From assembly GCF_000190575.1 (NCBI RefSeq), contig NC_015164.1, positions 2,418,001 to 2,482,000 on the forward strand: 64,000 bases of DNA, written 5' to 3'. The notes beneath the pieces are model-generated. The model was not told where the DNA came from. It saw nothing but the letters and a program-made list of their open reading frames with translations, and did not search any database. Made by a program: the position numbers and the translations under genes. Of this stretch, positions 1 through 9,717 are shown piece by piece. The DNA is from Phocaeicola salanitronis DSM 18170. GTDB taxonomy: Bacteria > Bacteroidota > Bacteroidia > Bacteroidales > Bacteroidaceae. Numbering within the stretch: position 1 is the stretch's first letter; every line of letters begins with the position of its first letter.

Positions 1-1
1 C

Positions 2-451
2 GATCCTGATTACTTGTTGGCTCTTGTCCGTTCACAGCTGGACAATCGGGCTAAAGTGCGCAGTTTGCTGGGGACAGTCACACAGACGGATGCCCAAACA
101 CAAGACATGTTGTTGCCTCAGGATGCATCCTTTATGACAGATCTTTATCATTTAATGGAGAACGAATTGTCGAACCCCGAACTGGATGTTGCCCGCATGA
201 CGGATGTATTGAAAATGTCACGTACTAAGTTCTATTATAAAGTAAAAGGATTGACAGGTGAAAATCCCAGCACTTTCTTCAAGACTTATAAGTTGAACCG
301 GGCTGCTGAGCTGATAGCTGAGGGGCGGTATACGATTGCTGAAGTTGCCGATATGACAGGGTTTAGCACTCCTTCACGTTTCACTAAGAACTTCAAAAAG
401 CAATTTGGCGTTGTTCCCAGCGAGTATAAAGGCAAGCAAAGCAAGTCCTGA
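2..451 (+). CDS. Hybrid two-component system regulator, C-terminal part (AraC-type HTH), cut by window edge
   Basis: Only the last ~149 residues are present; the reading frame is open to the left edge. The start (DPDYLLALVRSQLDNRAKV) looks like the end of a receiver domain. The rest is an AraC-type double helix-turn-helix (MSRTKFYYKVKGLTG, then IAEVADMTGFSTPSRFTKNF and GVVPSEYK). This arrangement is typical of Bacteroides hybrid two-component regulators, where periplasmic sensor, kinase, receiver and AraC domain share one chain and control the neighbouring polysaccharide locus. The SusC/SusD pair starting 350 bp downstream on the same strand fits such a target. The sensor part is off the window, so the inducing glycan cannot be read. 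Confidence 0.85.
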   Translation, partial: DPDYLLALVRSQLDNRAKVRSLLGTVTQTDAQTQDMLLPQDASFMTDLYHLMENELSNPELDVARMTDVLKMSRTKFYYKVKGLTGENPSTFFKTYKLNRAAELIAEGRYTIAEVADMTGFSTPSRFTKNFKKQFGVVPSEYKGKQSKS

Positions 452-522
452 AAGGTGGCTTTTTGTGTTGTGGAAAAATTAAAATGAAAGTCCGCATTCA
501 GCCAATACATCTCCTTTGAAAA

Positions 523-583
523 TGAATATATACTTCATGTGCGGTTGAATATATACTTCATCCGCCTATGAATATATACTTCA
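523..583. repeat. Three 15-bp near-palindromes at exact 23-bp spacing upstream of susC
   Basis: The sequence TGAATATATACTTCA occurs at 523-537, 546-560 and 569-583, so starts are 23 bp apart. Each copy is an imperfect palindrome (TGAA, AT-rich centre, TTCA). They lie in the gap between the regulator and susC, 118 bp before the susC promoter box. A regulator array is one reading; a small intergenic repeat family is the other, because a related arm is found near 23,005. Confidence 0.7.
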
Positions 584-700
584 GAGGCAAAGTAAGTACT
601 ACTGCTTTTTTTGATGCAGACGGGTTGGCAATTGCGGGCATTTAAAATTAAAATAATATGAAAAAATAAATGAATCATGACAACGAATGCTGAAAAAGTG

Positions 701-708
701 TAATTTTG
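701..708 (+). promoter_or_regulatory. Promoter -7 box of susC/susD
   Basis: TAATTTTG matches the Bacteroides -7 consensus TAnnTTTG. No clear -33 TTG is seen, as expected for an activated promoter. It predicts a leader of about 90 nt before susC. The rest of the 452-803 gap holds only the 23-bp repeats. Confidence 0.6.
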
Positions 709-803
709 TGGCGTAAAAAAACAAGGGCATGCTTCTTGCGTTTGCATTCAAGGGGTTGGGTGAAAACTATTCATGAATAATTATTGAGTTTAATATATAA
801 TTT

Positions 804-3800
804 ATGAGAAGAAGCATTTTTCTAATTTTGTGCTTGTGGTGCACATTACATGCTTTCGCACAAAGCCTGACCGTAACAGGAGTTGTTTTAGACAATACCG
901 GACAGACGGCCATAGGTGCTACTGTGGTGGAAGAAGGGACTGAAAACGGGACAATCACGAATTTGGACGGGCAGTTTACGCTGACTGTGGAAAAAGGAAG
1001 TACATTGTCTATCAGTTATGTAGGATTTGCTACGCAACATGTGCGTGTCACAAGTGAAAGGCAATTGAAAATCGTGTTGGAAGAAGATTCCGAACTGTTG
1101 GACGAAGTAGTCGTAGTAGGTTATGGTGTCAAGCAGAAGCGTTCCACGATGACTACGGCTATTTCGAAAATGGACCAGAAAGTCTTGCAGAACGCAGCTC
1201 TTTCTAATGCGGCACAAGCCTTGCAGGGTACTGTCAGCGGCTTGCGTGTAACGAATACTTCCGGAGCGCCGGGAAGCGCGCCTACCATCGTATTGCGTGG
1301 CGGGGCAGGAATAGAAAGCGCAGGTTCCCCCTTGGTGGTAGTCGATGGTGTAGTCCGTTCCATGGACGACATCAACCCTTCCGACATCGAATCGATTCAG
1401 GTATTGAAGGACGCCGCTTCTACAGCGATTTATGGAGCCCGTGCCAATAATGGCGTGATTCTGGTGCAGACGAAGAAAGGGAAAGCCGGACATACCCAAG
1501 TCTCTTATAAATTTAAAGGAGGCATGAACTTTGCCCGTAAAGGTTACGAATACATGGATGCCGAGAATTACATCCGTTTCGGACGATTGGGGCGCATGTA
1601 CTCGGGCGGAAGCATTACGGATATCGACAATACAAGAGGATACGGTGCCGTATACGGCGCCAATAACCCTGACCAGTATGCAATCCGCTATTTGGACGGG
1701 AACGAGAACTTGTTGCAAGAAGGTTGGAAACAAATGACCGATCCGGTAACAGGCAGGCAAATCGTATTCAAGGATTACGGGACTACCCTGCGTGACGAGG
1801 TGTACAAAGACCCTGCTTTTACACAAGACCATTACCTGAGTTTTAACGGGGGAAGCGAGAAAGGTACTTTCGCCGCTTCGTTAGGATATTATTCTGAAGA
1901 CGGAACGGTGAAAGGTACGGAATACCGCCGGTTCAGCGGTACATTGAACGGGAATTATAAGGTATTGCCCATCTTGAACATCAAAGGAGGAGTAAGTTTC
2001 TCTACTTCTACGGCACCGGAATTATATTACGACGACATGGCAGACCTTTTCGAGCGTATGCGGAGCATGGAACCTACGTGGAAACCTTTCTTCGACGACG
2101 GCTCGCCAAACTATGGCTACGGTAAGCGTGACGGCAATCCGCTTTATTGGCTGGACAAGCTGACGAACAAGAATAATACCCGCAAGACGACGCTGAATAT
2201 CGGTGCCGACCTGGAACTGATAAAAGACAAGCTGTTCTTGCGCGAGAACAGTTCGGTTTATTATGAAGACTATACAAGGGAATTGTTCGATAAGGAATAC
2301 CGTGACTATTGGAACGTGAATACAGAACGGAAGGCTTCGTTTGACTATCAGCGTACCATTCAGCAACAGCATAGCGTGCAACTGGAATATACCGATACTT
2401 TCAGGAAAGACCATAATTTCTCCGCCATGTTAGGAGGTGAATATTTTGAGAATCAATATACCGAATACAGAGGAAGCGCTCAGGGAGCGCCTTTTGATGA
2501 TATTCCTACACTGAATGCATCGGGAAACGAAAATATGACCGCTTATTCATACTGTGAAGGATACCGTATCGCTTCGTTTTTCGGCAGGGTGACTTACGAT
2601 TACAAACGCCGGTATCTGTTTACGGCTGTAGCCCGATACGATGGCATTTCCCGTTTGTCCGACAACCGCTGGGGATTCTTCCCGGGCGTGTCTGCCGGTT
2701 GGAATATCCACGAAGAAGCTTTCTTCCACGACAGTCCGCTTGCCAGCGTGATTTCTACGTTAAAGCCTCGTATCTCGTACGGTATCAACGGAAACGTGAA
2801 CGGCATCAACAATTACGATGTCTACGGACTTTACGGACAAGCCAGCGGCACGCATCCTTATAACGGAGTGAACGGCATCCTGAATACGGCAGTCATCAAT
2901 TCGCAGCTGCGATGGGAAAAGAGTAAGTCTTTCGAGGCGGGTTTGGACCTCGGTTTCCTGAACAACCGCTTCAACCTGATTCTGGACTATTACAACCGCA
3001 CCACATCCGACCTGCTGACCGACGTGAACCTGCCGGGATATACAGGCTTTGATTCGTTCAAGACCAATTTGGGAACCTTGCGCAACAGTGGTTTCGAGGT
3101 GGAAGGCAACTTGAACCTGATAACCAACCCGAAGGGATTCAACTGGAATTTCTCTTTTAACGCTTCGTATGTGTTCAATAAGATTGTGAAATTGCCCGAT
3201 AATGGCAATGAGAACAACCGTCAGGGCGGATCTCAAGTTTGGGACCCGGCATCTCAACAGGTCATTTGGGTAGGAGGATACCAGGAAGGTCATACGTTGG
3301 GCGATATTTATGCATATCAGCAGGTAAAAATCTTGAGAGACGAAAGCGAAGTGGCGCAATTGGCAGGAAACCGTATGGATATGATTGCAGGACTGTACGG
3401 GCCGAATGTCAGCGAGGCAGACCGCCAACGTTACGGACTGACCAAGCCGATTGAAGCCGGCGATGTGCTTTGGGCAGACTTGAACGGCGATAATGTCATT
3501 GACCAGCTGGACCGCGTAAAGGTCGGAAACATCTATCCGAAATGGACCGGCGGCTTCAGCACTACCCTTTCGTATAAAAATGTCTCGCTTTACGGGCGGT
3601 TCGACTTTGCAGTCGGGCATACCATCTTGAACATGGTGGCGATGCGTTCTATCGGGCAGTCGGTCGGATTCAAGAACATCATTGCCGACGGGCTGGATTG
3701 CTGGACAAGCGAAAATCCGGATACAGACCTGCCTAAGTCATACTACGATGATTCCACCAATAAGAAGAACCTTTACCGCGATACGGCAGGAAGTGACATT

Positions 3801-4070
3801 ACGAGCGTAGACAACCGTAGCTCCCGTTTCTATGAAAAGGGCGACTATTTGGCTTTGCGTGAATTGACATTGAGTTGGAAGCTGCCTGAGAAATGGGTTT
3901 CCAAGATTCATAGCACCGATGTTTCATTGTATATTACAGGGCAGAATCTGTTTTACATTACGGGATATAGCGGCACGTCTCCCGAAGCTCCGTTGGTTTA
4001 TCCGGGAGTCGATACCGGACGTTATCCGACTCCGCGTACCGTATTGGTCGGTGCGTCTATTTCATTCTAA
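804..4070 (+). CDS. SusC/RagA-family TonB-linked outer membrane receptor
   Basis: 1088 residues, the usual size for SusC proteins. It begins with a signal peptide (cleavage expected after HAFAQ, residue ~20), followed by a carboxypeptidase-regulatory-like domain (~22-97, VTGVVLDNTGQTAIGATVV), the conserved DEVVVVGYG stretch (~100-108), a plug domain (~112-230 with VLKDAASTAIYGARANNGV) and a 22-strand-type barrel ending in GASISF. Members import glycans or peptides across the outer membrane with energy from TonB-ExbBD. The SusD-like lipoprotein follows after 13 bp, so the two form one import complex. The substrate is not evident, because no glycoside hydrolase follows directly. Confidence 0.95.
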   Translation: MRRSIFLILCLWCTLHAFAQSLTVTGVVLDNTGQTAIGATVVEEGTENGTITNLDGQFTLTVEKGSTLSISYVGFATQHVRVTSERQLKIVLEEDSELLDEVVVVGYGVKQKRSTMTTAISKMDQKVLQNAALSNAAQALQGTVSGLRVTNTSGAPGSAPTIVLRGGAGIESAGSPLVVVDGVVRSMDDINPSDIESIQVLKDAASTAIYGARANNGVILVQTKKGKAGHTQVSYKFKGGMNFARKGYEYMDAENYIRFGRLGRMYSGGSITDIDNTRGYGAVYGANNPDQYAIRYLDGNENLLQEGWKQMTDPVTGRQIVFKDYGTTLRDEVYKDPAFTQDHYLSFNGGSEKGTFAASLGYYSEDGTVKGTEYRRFSGTLNGNYKVLPILNIKGGVSFSTSTAPELYYDDMADLFERMRSMEPTWKPFFDDGSPNYGYGKRDGNPLYWLDKLTNKNNTRKTTLNIGADLELIKDKLFLRENSSVYYEDYTRELFDKEYRDYWNVNTERKASFDYQRTIQQQHSVQLEYTDTFRKDHNFSAMLGGEYFENQYTEYRGSAQGAPFDDIPTLNASGNENMTAYSYCEGYRIASFFGRVTYDYKRRYLFTAVARYDGISRLSDNRWGFFPGVSAGWNIHEEAFFHDSPLASVISTLKPRISYGINGNVNGINNYDVYGLYGQASGTHPYNGVNGILNTAVINSQLRWEKSKSFEAGLDLGFLNNRFNLILDYYNRTTSDLLTDVNLPGYTGFDSFKTNLGTLRNSGFEVEGNLNLITNPKGFNWNFSFNASYVFNKIVKLPDNGNENNRQGGSQVWDPASQQVIWVGGYQEGHTLGDIYAYQQVKILRDESEVAQLAGNRMDMIAGLYGPNVSEADRQRYGLTKPIEAGDVLWADLNGDNVIDQLDRVKVGNIYPKWTGGFSTTLSYKNVSLYGRFDFAVGHTILNMVAMRSIGQSVGFKNIIADGLDCWTSENPDTDLPKSYYDDSTNKKNLYRDTAGSDITSVDNRSSRFYEKGDYLALRELTLSWKLPEKWVSKIHSTDVSLYITGQNLFYITGYSGTSPEAPLVYPGVDTGRYPTPRTVLVGASISF

Positions 4071-4083
4071 CTTTAAAAAACGT

Positions 4084-5610
4084 ATGATGATTATGAAGAA
4101 AACAATACAGATGTCAGTTTTGGGCGTGATAGCGGCATGCTCATTTAGCAGTTGCCTGGATATGACCCCAATCAGCGAAATTACCGATGAAAATATGTGG
4201 AAAAACGAAGGGCATTTCACTTCCTTCATGTATGGCATACACAGCCGCTTGCGTGATGCCGATGCGCAAAATCTGTTTATGTTGGGCGAATTGCGTTCGG
4301 ACATTTACAATACAGGCATCGGCTGGACGGGCGAAAGCAATCAGGTAGAAGAAATCACTTCCAATACACTGACCGAAGAACGTCCGGGCATTGAGAATTA
4401 CGGCGGACTGTATTACAATATCAATCAAATCAACCTGTTTCTCTCACGGGCTGAAACCACAGACTTATTAAGTGAAGCCGACCGCAATTATTACTTGGGC
4501 GAAGCGTATGGGCTGCGTGCCTTCTATTATTTCCATTTATTGCGCTCGTGGGGCAATGTAGTATGGAATGCCGACCCCAGTTTAGGTTTTGAAGTAGGCA
4601 ACTTGGAGCGTCCGGCTACGGATGCGTCAACCGTAATGCAGTATATCAAAGACGATATCGCGTCATCTGAAACAGCTTTTGGAGACGATTATTCGTTCCG
4701 TGCCGGGCGTTCGTTGTGGTCGAAGGCGGCAACACTGACTTTAAAAGCGGAAGCTTACCTTTGGTCCAGCAGGCAAATGAATGGCGGAACGGCTGATGCA
4801 CAGACAGCTTTAGAGGCATTGAACGATGTGCAGACGCATATCTCGCGTACAGAATTGGATTTGCTGCCCGATTTTGCCTCTGTGTTCGATTACGAAAATA
4901 AGGGCAATAACGAAATTATCTTCTCGCTGCATGCGGCTTACAACGAGGCGGATTTGTTTAACGGAGAATGGCGCAACCGCATGGTGCCGCAACAGACCAC
5001 GTTGAGCAGTTATTACGAAAGCGATGGTTCGCCCATCAGCCTGAACTTTAACGGCAATGTATATTATCCGCTCCGCGAAGAACTGTACAGCCAGTTTGAT
5101 GAAGCAGACACACGCTTGAGCGGAACATTGCGGGCTGTTTATAGCAAAGACGAATCAGGAACGGTTGCATACGTCGGTTGTTTTGCTTATAAATTCCGGG
5201 GCATGACACCTGCCGGCGCTTCATACCGGGAGTTTTGCGACGATTACCCCATTTACCGTTATGCCGATGTGTTATTGCTGAAGGCAGAGGCGAAAGCGGT
5301 GCTTGGCAGTGACCCTGCAGAAGAAATCAATCAGATTCGTCAGCGGGCGTATGCCGGAGCGTACGAGGAAATGTCAATGGGTTATCCGCATCTGGCAGGA
5401 GACAACGAAGGAATCAACGAAGTGCTTTTGCGTGAACGTTTGCGTGAGTTTATGTTCGAAGGAAAACGCTGGTACGACCTTCGCCGTTTCGGACAAGAAT
5501 ACGTCATGAAATATTCGTCCTTGCAAAACCCGGGCCATTTGCTTTGGCCCATCGATACAGACACCATGACAGATAATCCGGCATTGACACAAACACCGGG
5601 ATACGAATAA
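4084..5610 (+). CDS. SusD/RagB-family nutrient-binding lipoprotein
   Basis: Chosen start is ATG 4084 (ATG 4087 and 4093 are equally possible). The open frame reaches back to 3919 inside susC, but only the later starts give a lipoprotein signal: a short Lys-rich start, a hydrophobic run and a lipobox SFSSC. The protein has SusD features: an N-terminal TPR-like part (ENMWKNEGHFTSF, YYLGEAYGLRAFYYFHLLRSWG) and the C-terminal signature LRERLREFMFEGKRWYDLRR. It sits on the cell surface and caps the SusC barrel as a ligand-binding lid. It is co-transcribed with susC. Confidence 0.94.
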   Translation: MMIMKKTIQMSVLGVIAACSFSSCLDMTPISEITDENMWKNEGHFTSFMYGIHSRLRDADAQNLFMLGELRSDIYNTGIGWTGESNQVEEITSNTLTEERPGIENYGGLYYNINQINLFLSRAETTDLLSEADRNYYLGEAYGLRAFYYFHLLRSWGNVVWNADPSLGFEVGNLERPATDASTVMQYIKDDIASSETAFGDDYSFRAGRSLWSKAATLTLKAEAYLWSSRQMNGGTADAQTALEALNDVQTHISRTELDLLPDFASVFDYENKGNNEIIFSLHAAYNEADLFNGEWRNRMVPQQTTLSSYYESDGSPISLNFNGNVYYPLREELYSQFDEADTRLSGTLRAVYSKDESGTVAYVGCFAYKFRGMTPAGASYREFCDDYPIYRYADVLLLKAEAKAVLGSDPAEEINQIRQRAYAGAYEEMSMGYPHLAGDNEGINEVLLRERLREFMFEGKRWYDLRRFGQEYVMKYSSLQNPGHLLWPIDTDTMTDNPALTQTPGYE

Positions 5611-5672
5611 GTTTGTGAGTTTTTAAGTTTATGAGTTTTTGAGTTTATCATATTGTTTGTATATTCGCAATT

Positions 5673-5756
5673 GGATTTTTACCACAGAGGACACAGCGTT
5701 TTTCTCTAAAAAAATCATTCCTGTATGATACTCTGTGCCCTCTGTGGTAAAATCCA
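5673..5756. repeat. Long inverted repeat, 'accacagagg' family
   Basis: Arms begin GGATTTTTACCACAGAGG and end in CCTCTGTGGTAAAATCC. It lies inside an outer set of repeated 'gtttgtgagtttttaag' words at 5611-5650 and their complements at 5758-5790. It follows susD and could act as a terminator, but it lacks a U-tract. Same wording as the repeats at 16.9, 18.5, 20.5 and 30.3 kb. Confidence 0.8.
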
Positions 5757-5789
5757 ACAAAACTCACAAACTTAAAAACTCAAAAACTC

Positions 5790-6422
5790 ATGAAACACGT
5801 ATTAATCGCAACCCTGCTTCTGCCCCTGATGGCGTGCGGAGGAGGACAAACACAGGCAACCGCCGAAGTTACCCAAGACAGTGTAAAGAATCAAGTAGTG
5901 GAAACCATCATGACACGCCGCAGCATCCGCCAGTATAAGCCGGAAGCCGTAGCGCGTGAGAAGATGCAGACGATTGTGGAATGCGGCATCAATGCGCCCA
6001 ATGCCATGAACCGCCAGCCGTGGGAAGTCCGGGTAGTGGATAATCCCGACTATATCAACGGTGTGACCGAATTGTATAAAAAAGCCAATCCGAAAGCTGC
6101 GGCAGATTCTACTTTCCGCAATATGTTCCGCAATGCTCCGACTGTAGTCTTTATCGGACACGATAAGGAATCGGAAAGTTCTCCGTTCGATTGTGGGCTG
6201 ATGGCAGAAAACATGATGCTTTCGGCATGGTCAATGGGTATCGGCAGTTGTTGCTTAGGAAGTCCGGCACGCTTTATGAAAAGTCCCGAAGCCGCAGAAT
6301 ACCTGAAGAAGCTGAACTTCAGCGAAGGCTACGAATTGCTTTACTGCATCGGTTTCGGCTATCCCGATGAGGCTCCCGCAGCCAAACCGCGCGAAGCAGG
6401 CAAGATTCAGTTTATCGAGTAA
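5790..6422 (+). CDS. Nitroreductase-family lipoprotein
   Basis: 210 residues. The first ~17 form a lipoprotein signal (LLLPLMAC lipobox), unusual for nitroreductases, which are normally cytoplasmic. From residue ~40 the fold is clear: MTRRSIRQYKPEAV (FMN phosphate-binding start), INAPNAMNRQPWEV, then GLMAENMMLSAWSMGIGSC and the final IGFGYPDEAP. The family uses FMN and NAD(P)H to reduce nitro groups, quinones or similar compounds. A membrane-anchored form suggests action outside the cytoplasm, where the electron donor is unclear. It stands alone after the inverted repeat. Confidence 0.88.
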   Translation: MKHVLIATLLLPLMACGGGQTQATAEVTQDSVKNQVVETIMTRRSIRQYKPEAVAREKMQTIVECGINAPNAMNRQPWEVRVVDNPDYINGVTELYKKANPKAAADSTFRNMFRNAPTVVFIGHDKESESSPFDCGLMAENMMLSAWSMGIGSCCLGSPARFMKSPEAAEYLKKLNFSEGYELLYCIGFGYPDEAPAAKPREAGKIQFIE

Positions 6423-6482
6423 ATTATCTTCTCCGCCGCATAAGCTTATCCTTTTTCGCCATTGAATGCGGCTATACAATGG

Positions 6483-6556
6483 GCATAAAAAATGGGAGAA
6501 CGCTTTCTCCCAACCTTGTTAACCTTAAATCTAATACTATGAAAAAAATCACTTTG
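6483..6556 (-). ncRNA. Candidate small RNA with own promoter and terminator
   Basis: On the minus strand a full promoter is seen: TTG, 20-nt spacer, TATATTTG (6564-6557). About 60 nt downstream is a hairpin GGGAGAA/TTCTCCC followed by TTTTTT, a textbook intrinsic terminator ending near 6483. The transcript would hold no ORF of note. The plus strand of the same stretch contains only an 8-codon ORF (MKKITLQI). The other parts of the 6423-6837 gap hold AT-rich sequence and, from 6733, repeated 'cttgtcaactcg' words just before frdB. Function unknown. Confidence 0.5.
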
Positions 6557-6837
6557 CAAATATAGTTATTCCGTTTGATTCTTCCAATATTATACAAGGA
6601 TATTACAAATAGTTTAAAATTCTTTTGCATAGGTGCAACCCCTCCATACCGCACACGTCATAAGTTTTGATGAATATCCGCATTTTTCCCAATTGCCCTG
6701 TAGGGACATTCATAAAAATTCTTCATAAAAAAGCGAGTTGACAAGAAGACTTGGATTTAAATCCTTATCAACTTGTCAACTCGTCAACTATCCAGTGCCT
6801 AGTACCTAGTCAACTGGTACCTGGCACCTAAAAATCA

Positions 6838-7593
6838 TCAGTCTTTCAGTTTTGCCTTGATAAAGTCGCGGTTCAAACGAGCGATGTTGCTGATTGAAAC
6901 GTTCTTAGGACATTCAGCTTCACAAGCACGGGTATTGGTACAGTTACCGAAGCCCAGTTCGTCCATCTTGGCAATCATGGCTTTCGCACGGCGCAAAGCT
7001 TCCGGTTTACCTTGCGGCAACAGATTCAGCTGGCTAACCTTTGCTGATACGAACAGCATTGCCGAACCGTTCTTACAAGCAGCTACACATGCGCCACAAC
7101 CGATACAAGAAGCAGCATCCATCGCTTCGTCAGCCACTTGTTTCGGAATCAGGATAGCATTGGCATCCTGAGGAGCGCCTGTACGTACACTGATGAAACC
7201 ACCAGCCTGCATAATCTTGTCGTAAGCCGTACGGTCTACCATCAAGTCTTTGATAACCGGGAAACCAGCCGAACGCCACGGTTCAACGGTAATGACATCG
7301 CCATCGTGGAAACGGCGCATATAGAGCTGGCAGGTAGTAGCACCTGTTGCAGGTCCGTGCGGATGTCCGTTAATATACAGAGAACACATACCGCAGATAC
7401 CTTCACGGCAATCGTGATCGAATACTACCGGTTCTTTACCAGCCTCAACCAACTGCTCGTTCAAGATATCCAACATTTCCAGGAACGAAGTATCGCCCGG
7501 GATATCTTTCATCTGGAATGTATCGAAATGACCTTTTTCCTTCGGTCCGTTCTGACGCCAAATTTTCAGCGTAAATGATATATTTTTGTCCAT
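6838..7593 (-). CDS. frdB: Succinate dehydrogenase/fumarate reductase iron-sulfur subunit
   Basis: 251 residues. The N-terminal ferredoxin-like part has the [2Fe-2S] cysteines in [16 protein letters not shown] and a further Cys in GATTCQL. The C-terminal part has [16 protein letters not shown] and [16 protein letters not shown], which bind the [4Fe-4S] and [3Fe-4S] clusters. It carries electrons between the flavoprotein and the membrane cytochrome b. In Bacteroides this enzyme runs mainly as fumarate reductase in anaerobic succinate production. It is the last gene of frdC-frdA-frdB, 35 bp after frdA. Confidence 0.97.
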   Translation of the reverse strand: MDKNISFTLKIWRQNGPKEKGHFDTFQMKDIPGDTSFLEMLDILNEQLVEAGKEPVVFDHDCREGICGMCSLYINGHPHGPATGATTCQLYMRRFHDGDVITVEPWRSAGFPVIKDLMVDRTAYDKIMQAGGFISVRTGAPQDANAILIPKQVADEAMDAASCIGCGACVAACKNGSAMLFVSAKVSQLNLLPQGKPEALRRAKAMIAKMDELGFGNCTNTRACEAECPKNVSISNIARLNRDFIKAKLKD

Positions 7594-7628
7594 TTTACTT
7601 AGAATCTTTAATTGTTTAACTTCACAGA

Positions 7629-9611
7629 TTAGCTCTTGTAGTTACGAGTCTGTACCTTAATAGCTTCGTAAACCAGCGGTTCCTTGTAGAGAACCGGAGC
7701 TTTATCATCCGAGCCTTGGTATTCCCAGCAAGATACATAGAAATAGTTGGCATCATCACGTTTGGCTTCGCCCTCTTCGGTCTGATATTCTTCACGGAAG
7801 TGACCGCCGCACGATTCGTTACGGTTCAATGCGTCGTATGCAATCAGTTCACCCATGGTGATGAAGTCGTTCAAGCGGATTGCCTTATCCAATTCTACGT
7901 TCAGACCTTCTTTCTTGCCCGGAATGAACAAGTTGGTTTCGAATTCCTTGCGGATATCTTTCAGCTTCGCAAGAGCAGTCTTCAGTCCGGCTTCGGTACG
8001 TCCCATACCTACGTATTCCCACATGATGTGGCCCAGTTCCTTGTGGATAGAATCTACCGAGCGTTTGCCCTGGATTCCCATCAGGTGGTCAATCTTAGCC
8101 TGGACAGCCTTTTCTGCTTCCTCAAATTCCGGCAAGTCGGTAGAGAAGCGGGGAACAGTGATTTGGTCTGCCAGATAGTTCTGGATGGTGTAAGGCAATA
8201 CAAAGTAACCATCTGCCAAACCTTGCATCAAGGCAGAAGCACCCAGACGGTTTGCACCGTGGTCGGAGAAGTTACATTCGCCGATAGCAAACAGACCCTT
8301 AATGGTAGTCTGCAATTCGTAGTCTACCCAGATACCACCCATGGTGTAGTGGATAGCCGGATAAATCATCATCGGGTTGTAATATTTCACGCCGTTGATT
8401 TCGTTTGCCAATTTGCCCGGGTTCACATCGGTGATTTCTTCGTACATATCGAAGAGGTTGCCATAACGCTGGCGCACTACATCCAATCCCAAACGTTCGA
8501 TACTTTCAGAGAAGTCGAGGAATACAGCCAAGCCGGTATTGTTGACACCGAAACCGTGGTCGCAACGTTCCTTAGCCGCACGGCTGGCAACGTCACGCGG
8601 AACCAAGTTACCGAATGCCGGATAACGGCGTTCCAGGTAATAGTCACGGTCTTCTTCCGGAATGTCACTGCCTTTCTTGGTACCAGCCTGCAAAGCCTTG
8701 GCATCTTCCAGCTTCTTCGGAACCCAGATACGTCCGTCGTTACGCAACGATTCAGACATCAAAGTCAACTTAGACTGCTTGTCGCCGTGTACCGGAATAC
8801 AAGTCGGGTGAATCTGCACGTATGCCGGATTAGCGAAGAACGCACCTTTACGGTAGCAAGCCATTGCAGCCGAGCAGTTACATGCCATCGCATTGGTAGA
8901 CAAGAAGTAAGTATTACCGTAACCACCGGTAGCGATAACTACAGCATGTGCAGCAAAACGTTCCAGTTTACCGGTTACCAGATTCTTGGCAATGATACCG
9001 CGGGCACGGCCGTCGATGATTACCACATCTTCCATTTCATAGCGAGTGTACAGCTTGACTGTGCCTGCACCTACCTGACGGCTCAATGCCGAGTAAGCAC
9101 CCAACAGCAACTGCTGTCCGGTCTGTCCTTTGGCATAGAATGTACGTGACACCTGTGCTCCACCGAACGAACGGTTTGCCAGCAGACCTCCATATTCGCG
9201 TGCGAAAGGTACACCCTGAGCCACGCATTGGTCGATGATGTTGTTCGAAACTTCAGCCAAACGATAAACGTTTGCCTCACGTGCACGATAGTCACCACCT
9301 TTTACAGTATCATAAAACAGACGATATACAGAGTCGCCATCGTTCTGATAATTCTTTGCAGCATTGATACCACCTTGAGCAGCGATAGAGTGAGCGCGGC
9401 GCGGAGAATCCTGAATACAGAAGTTAAACACACGGAAGCCCATTTCGCCCAAAGAAGCGGCTGCAGAAGCACCTGCAAGACCGGTTCCTACCACGATGAT
9501 ATCCAAACGACGTTTGTTGGCGGGGTTCACCAGTTTCTGGTGAGCTTTATAGTTGGTCCATTTTTCAGCTATCGGACCTTCAGGAATTTTAGAGTCGAGT
9601 ATATTAGCCAT
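7629..9611 (-). CDS. frdA: Succinate dehydrogenase/fumarate reductase flavoprotein subunit
   Basis: 660 residues. The dinucleotide-binding start is [20 protein letters not shown] (~38-57). [15 protein letters not shown] holds the histidine that usually binds FAD covalently. [20 protein letters not shown] and [16 protein letters not shown] belong to the substrate and FAD domains. It interconverts fumarate and succinate at the cytoplasmic face of the inner membrane, anchored by frdB and frdC. The length is typical of the Bacteroidetes form with one cytochrome b subunit. A 477-codon open frame on the opposite strand is a coding shadow. Confidence 0.97.
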   Translation of the reverse strand: MANILDSKIPEGPIAEKWTNYKAHQKLVNPANKRRLDIIVVGTGLAGASAAASLGEMGFRVFNFCIQDSPRRAHSIAAQGGINAAKNYQNDGDSVYRLFYDTVKGGDYRAREANVYRLAEVSNNIIDQCVAQGVPFAREYGGLLANRSFGGAQVSRTFYAKGQTGQQLLLGAYSALSRQVGAGTVKLYTRYEMEDVVIIDGRARGIIAKNLVTGKLERFAAHAVVIATGGYGNTYFLSTNAMACNCSAAMACYRKGAFFANPAYVQIHPTCIPVHGDKQSKLTLMSESLRNDGRIWVPKKLEDAKALQAGTKKGSDIPEEDRDYYLERRYPAFGNLVPRDVASRAAKERCDHGFGVNNTGLAVFLDFSESIERLGLDVVRQRYGNLFDMYEEITDVNPGKLANEINGVKYYNPMMIYPAIHYTMGGIWVDYELQTTIKGLFAIGECNFSDHGANRLGASALMQGLADGYFVLPYTIQNYLADQITVPRFSTDLPEFEEAEKAVQAKIDHLMGIQGKRSVDSIHKELGHIMWEYVGMGRTEAGLKTALAKLKDIRKEFETNLFIPGKKEGLNVELDKAIRLNDFITMGELIAYDALNRNESCGGHFREEYQTEEGEAKRDDANYFYVSCWEYQGSDDKAPVLYKEPLVYEAIKVQTRNYKS

Positions 9612-9629
9612 AATTGTTTTCTTTTTTTA

Positions 9630-9717
9630 GTTGACAAGGTTTCAGGTTTCAGTTGACAAGGCTCTTTTGCGATTCAATGCAAACCTTGTTAACTTGTCAA
9701 CTTGTTAACTTGTCACC
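9630..9717. repeat. Intergenic 'ttgacaagg / ccttgttaacttgtcaac' repeats between frdC and frdA
   Basis: The words GTTGACAAGG occur twice at 9630-9665, and their complements AACCTTGTTAACTTGTCAAC occur at 9682-9710, so the leader between frdC and frdA can fold. Similar words are seen at 6733-6790 and 15,770. Confidence 0.55.

Noticed and set aside
888..1832. 314-codon open frame opposite susC
   Set aside because: Antisense to a certain SusC gene, no recognisable domain; a shadow.
3919..4083. Longer start of the SusD-like gene inside susC
   Set aside because: It would add 55 residues before a perfect lipoprotein signal; the ATG cluster at 4084-4093 is right.
7716..9149. 477-codon open frame opposite frdA
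   Set aside because: It lies wholly antisense to a certain gene, has no promoter or domain, and is a codon-use shadow.
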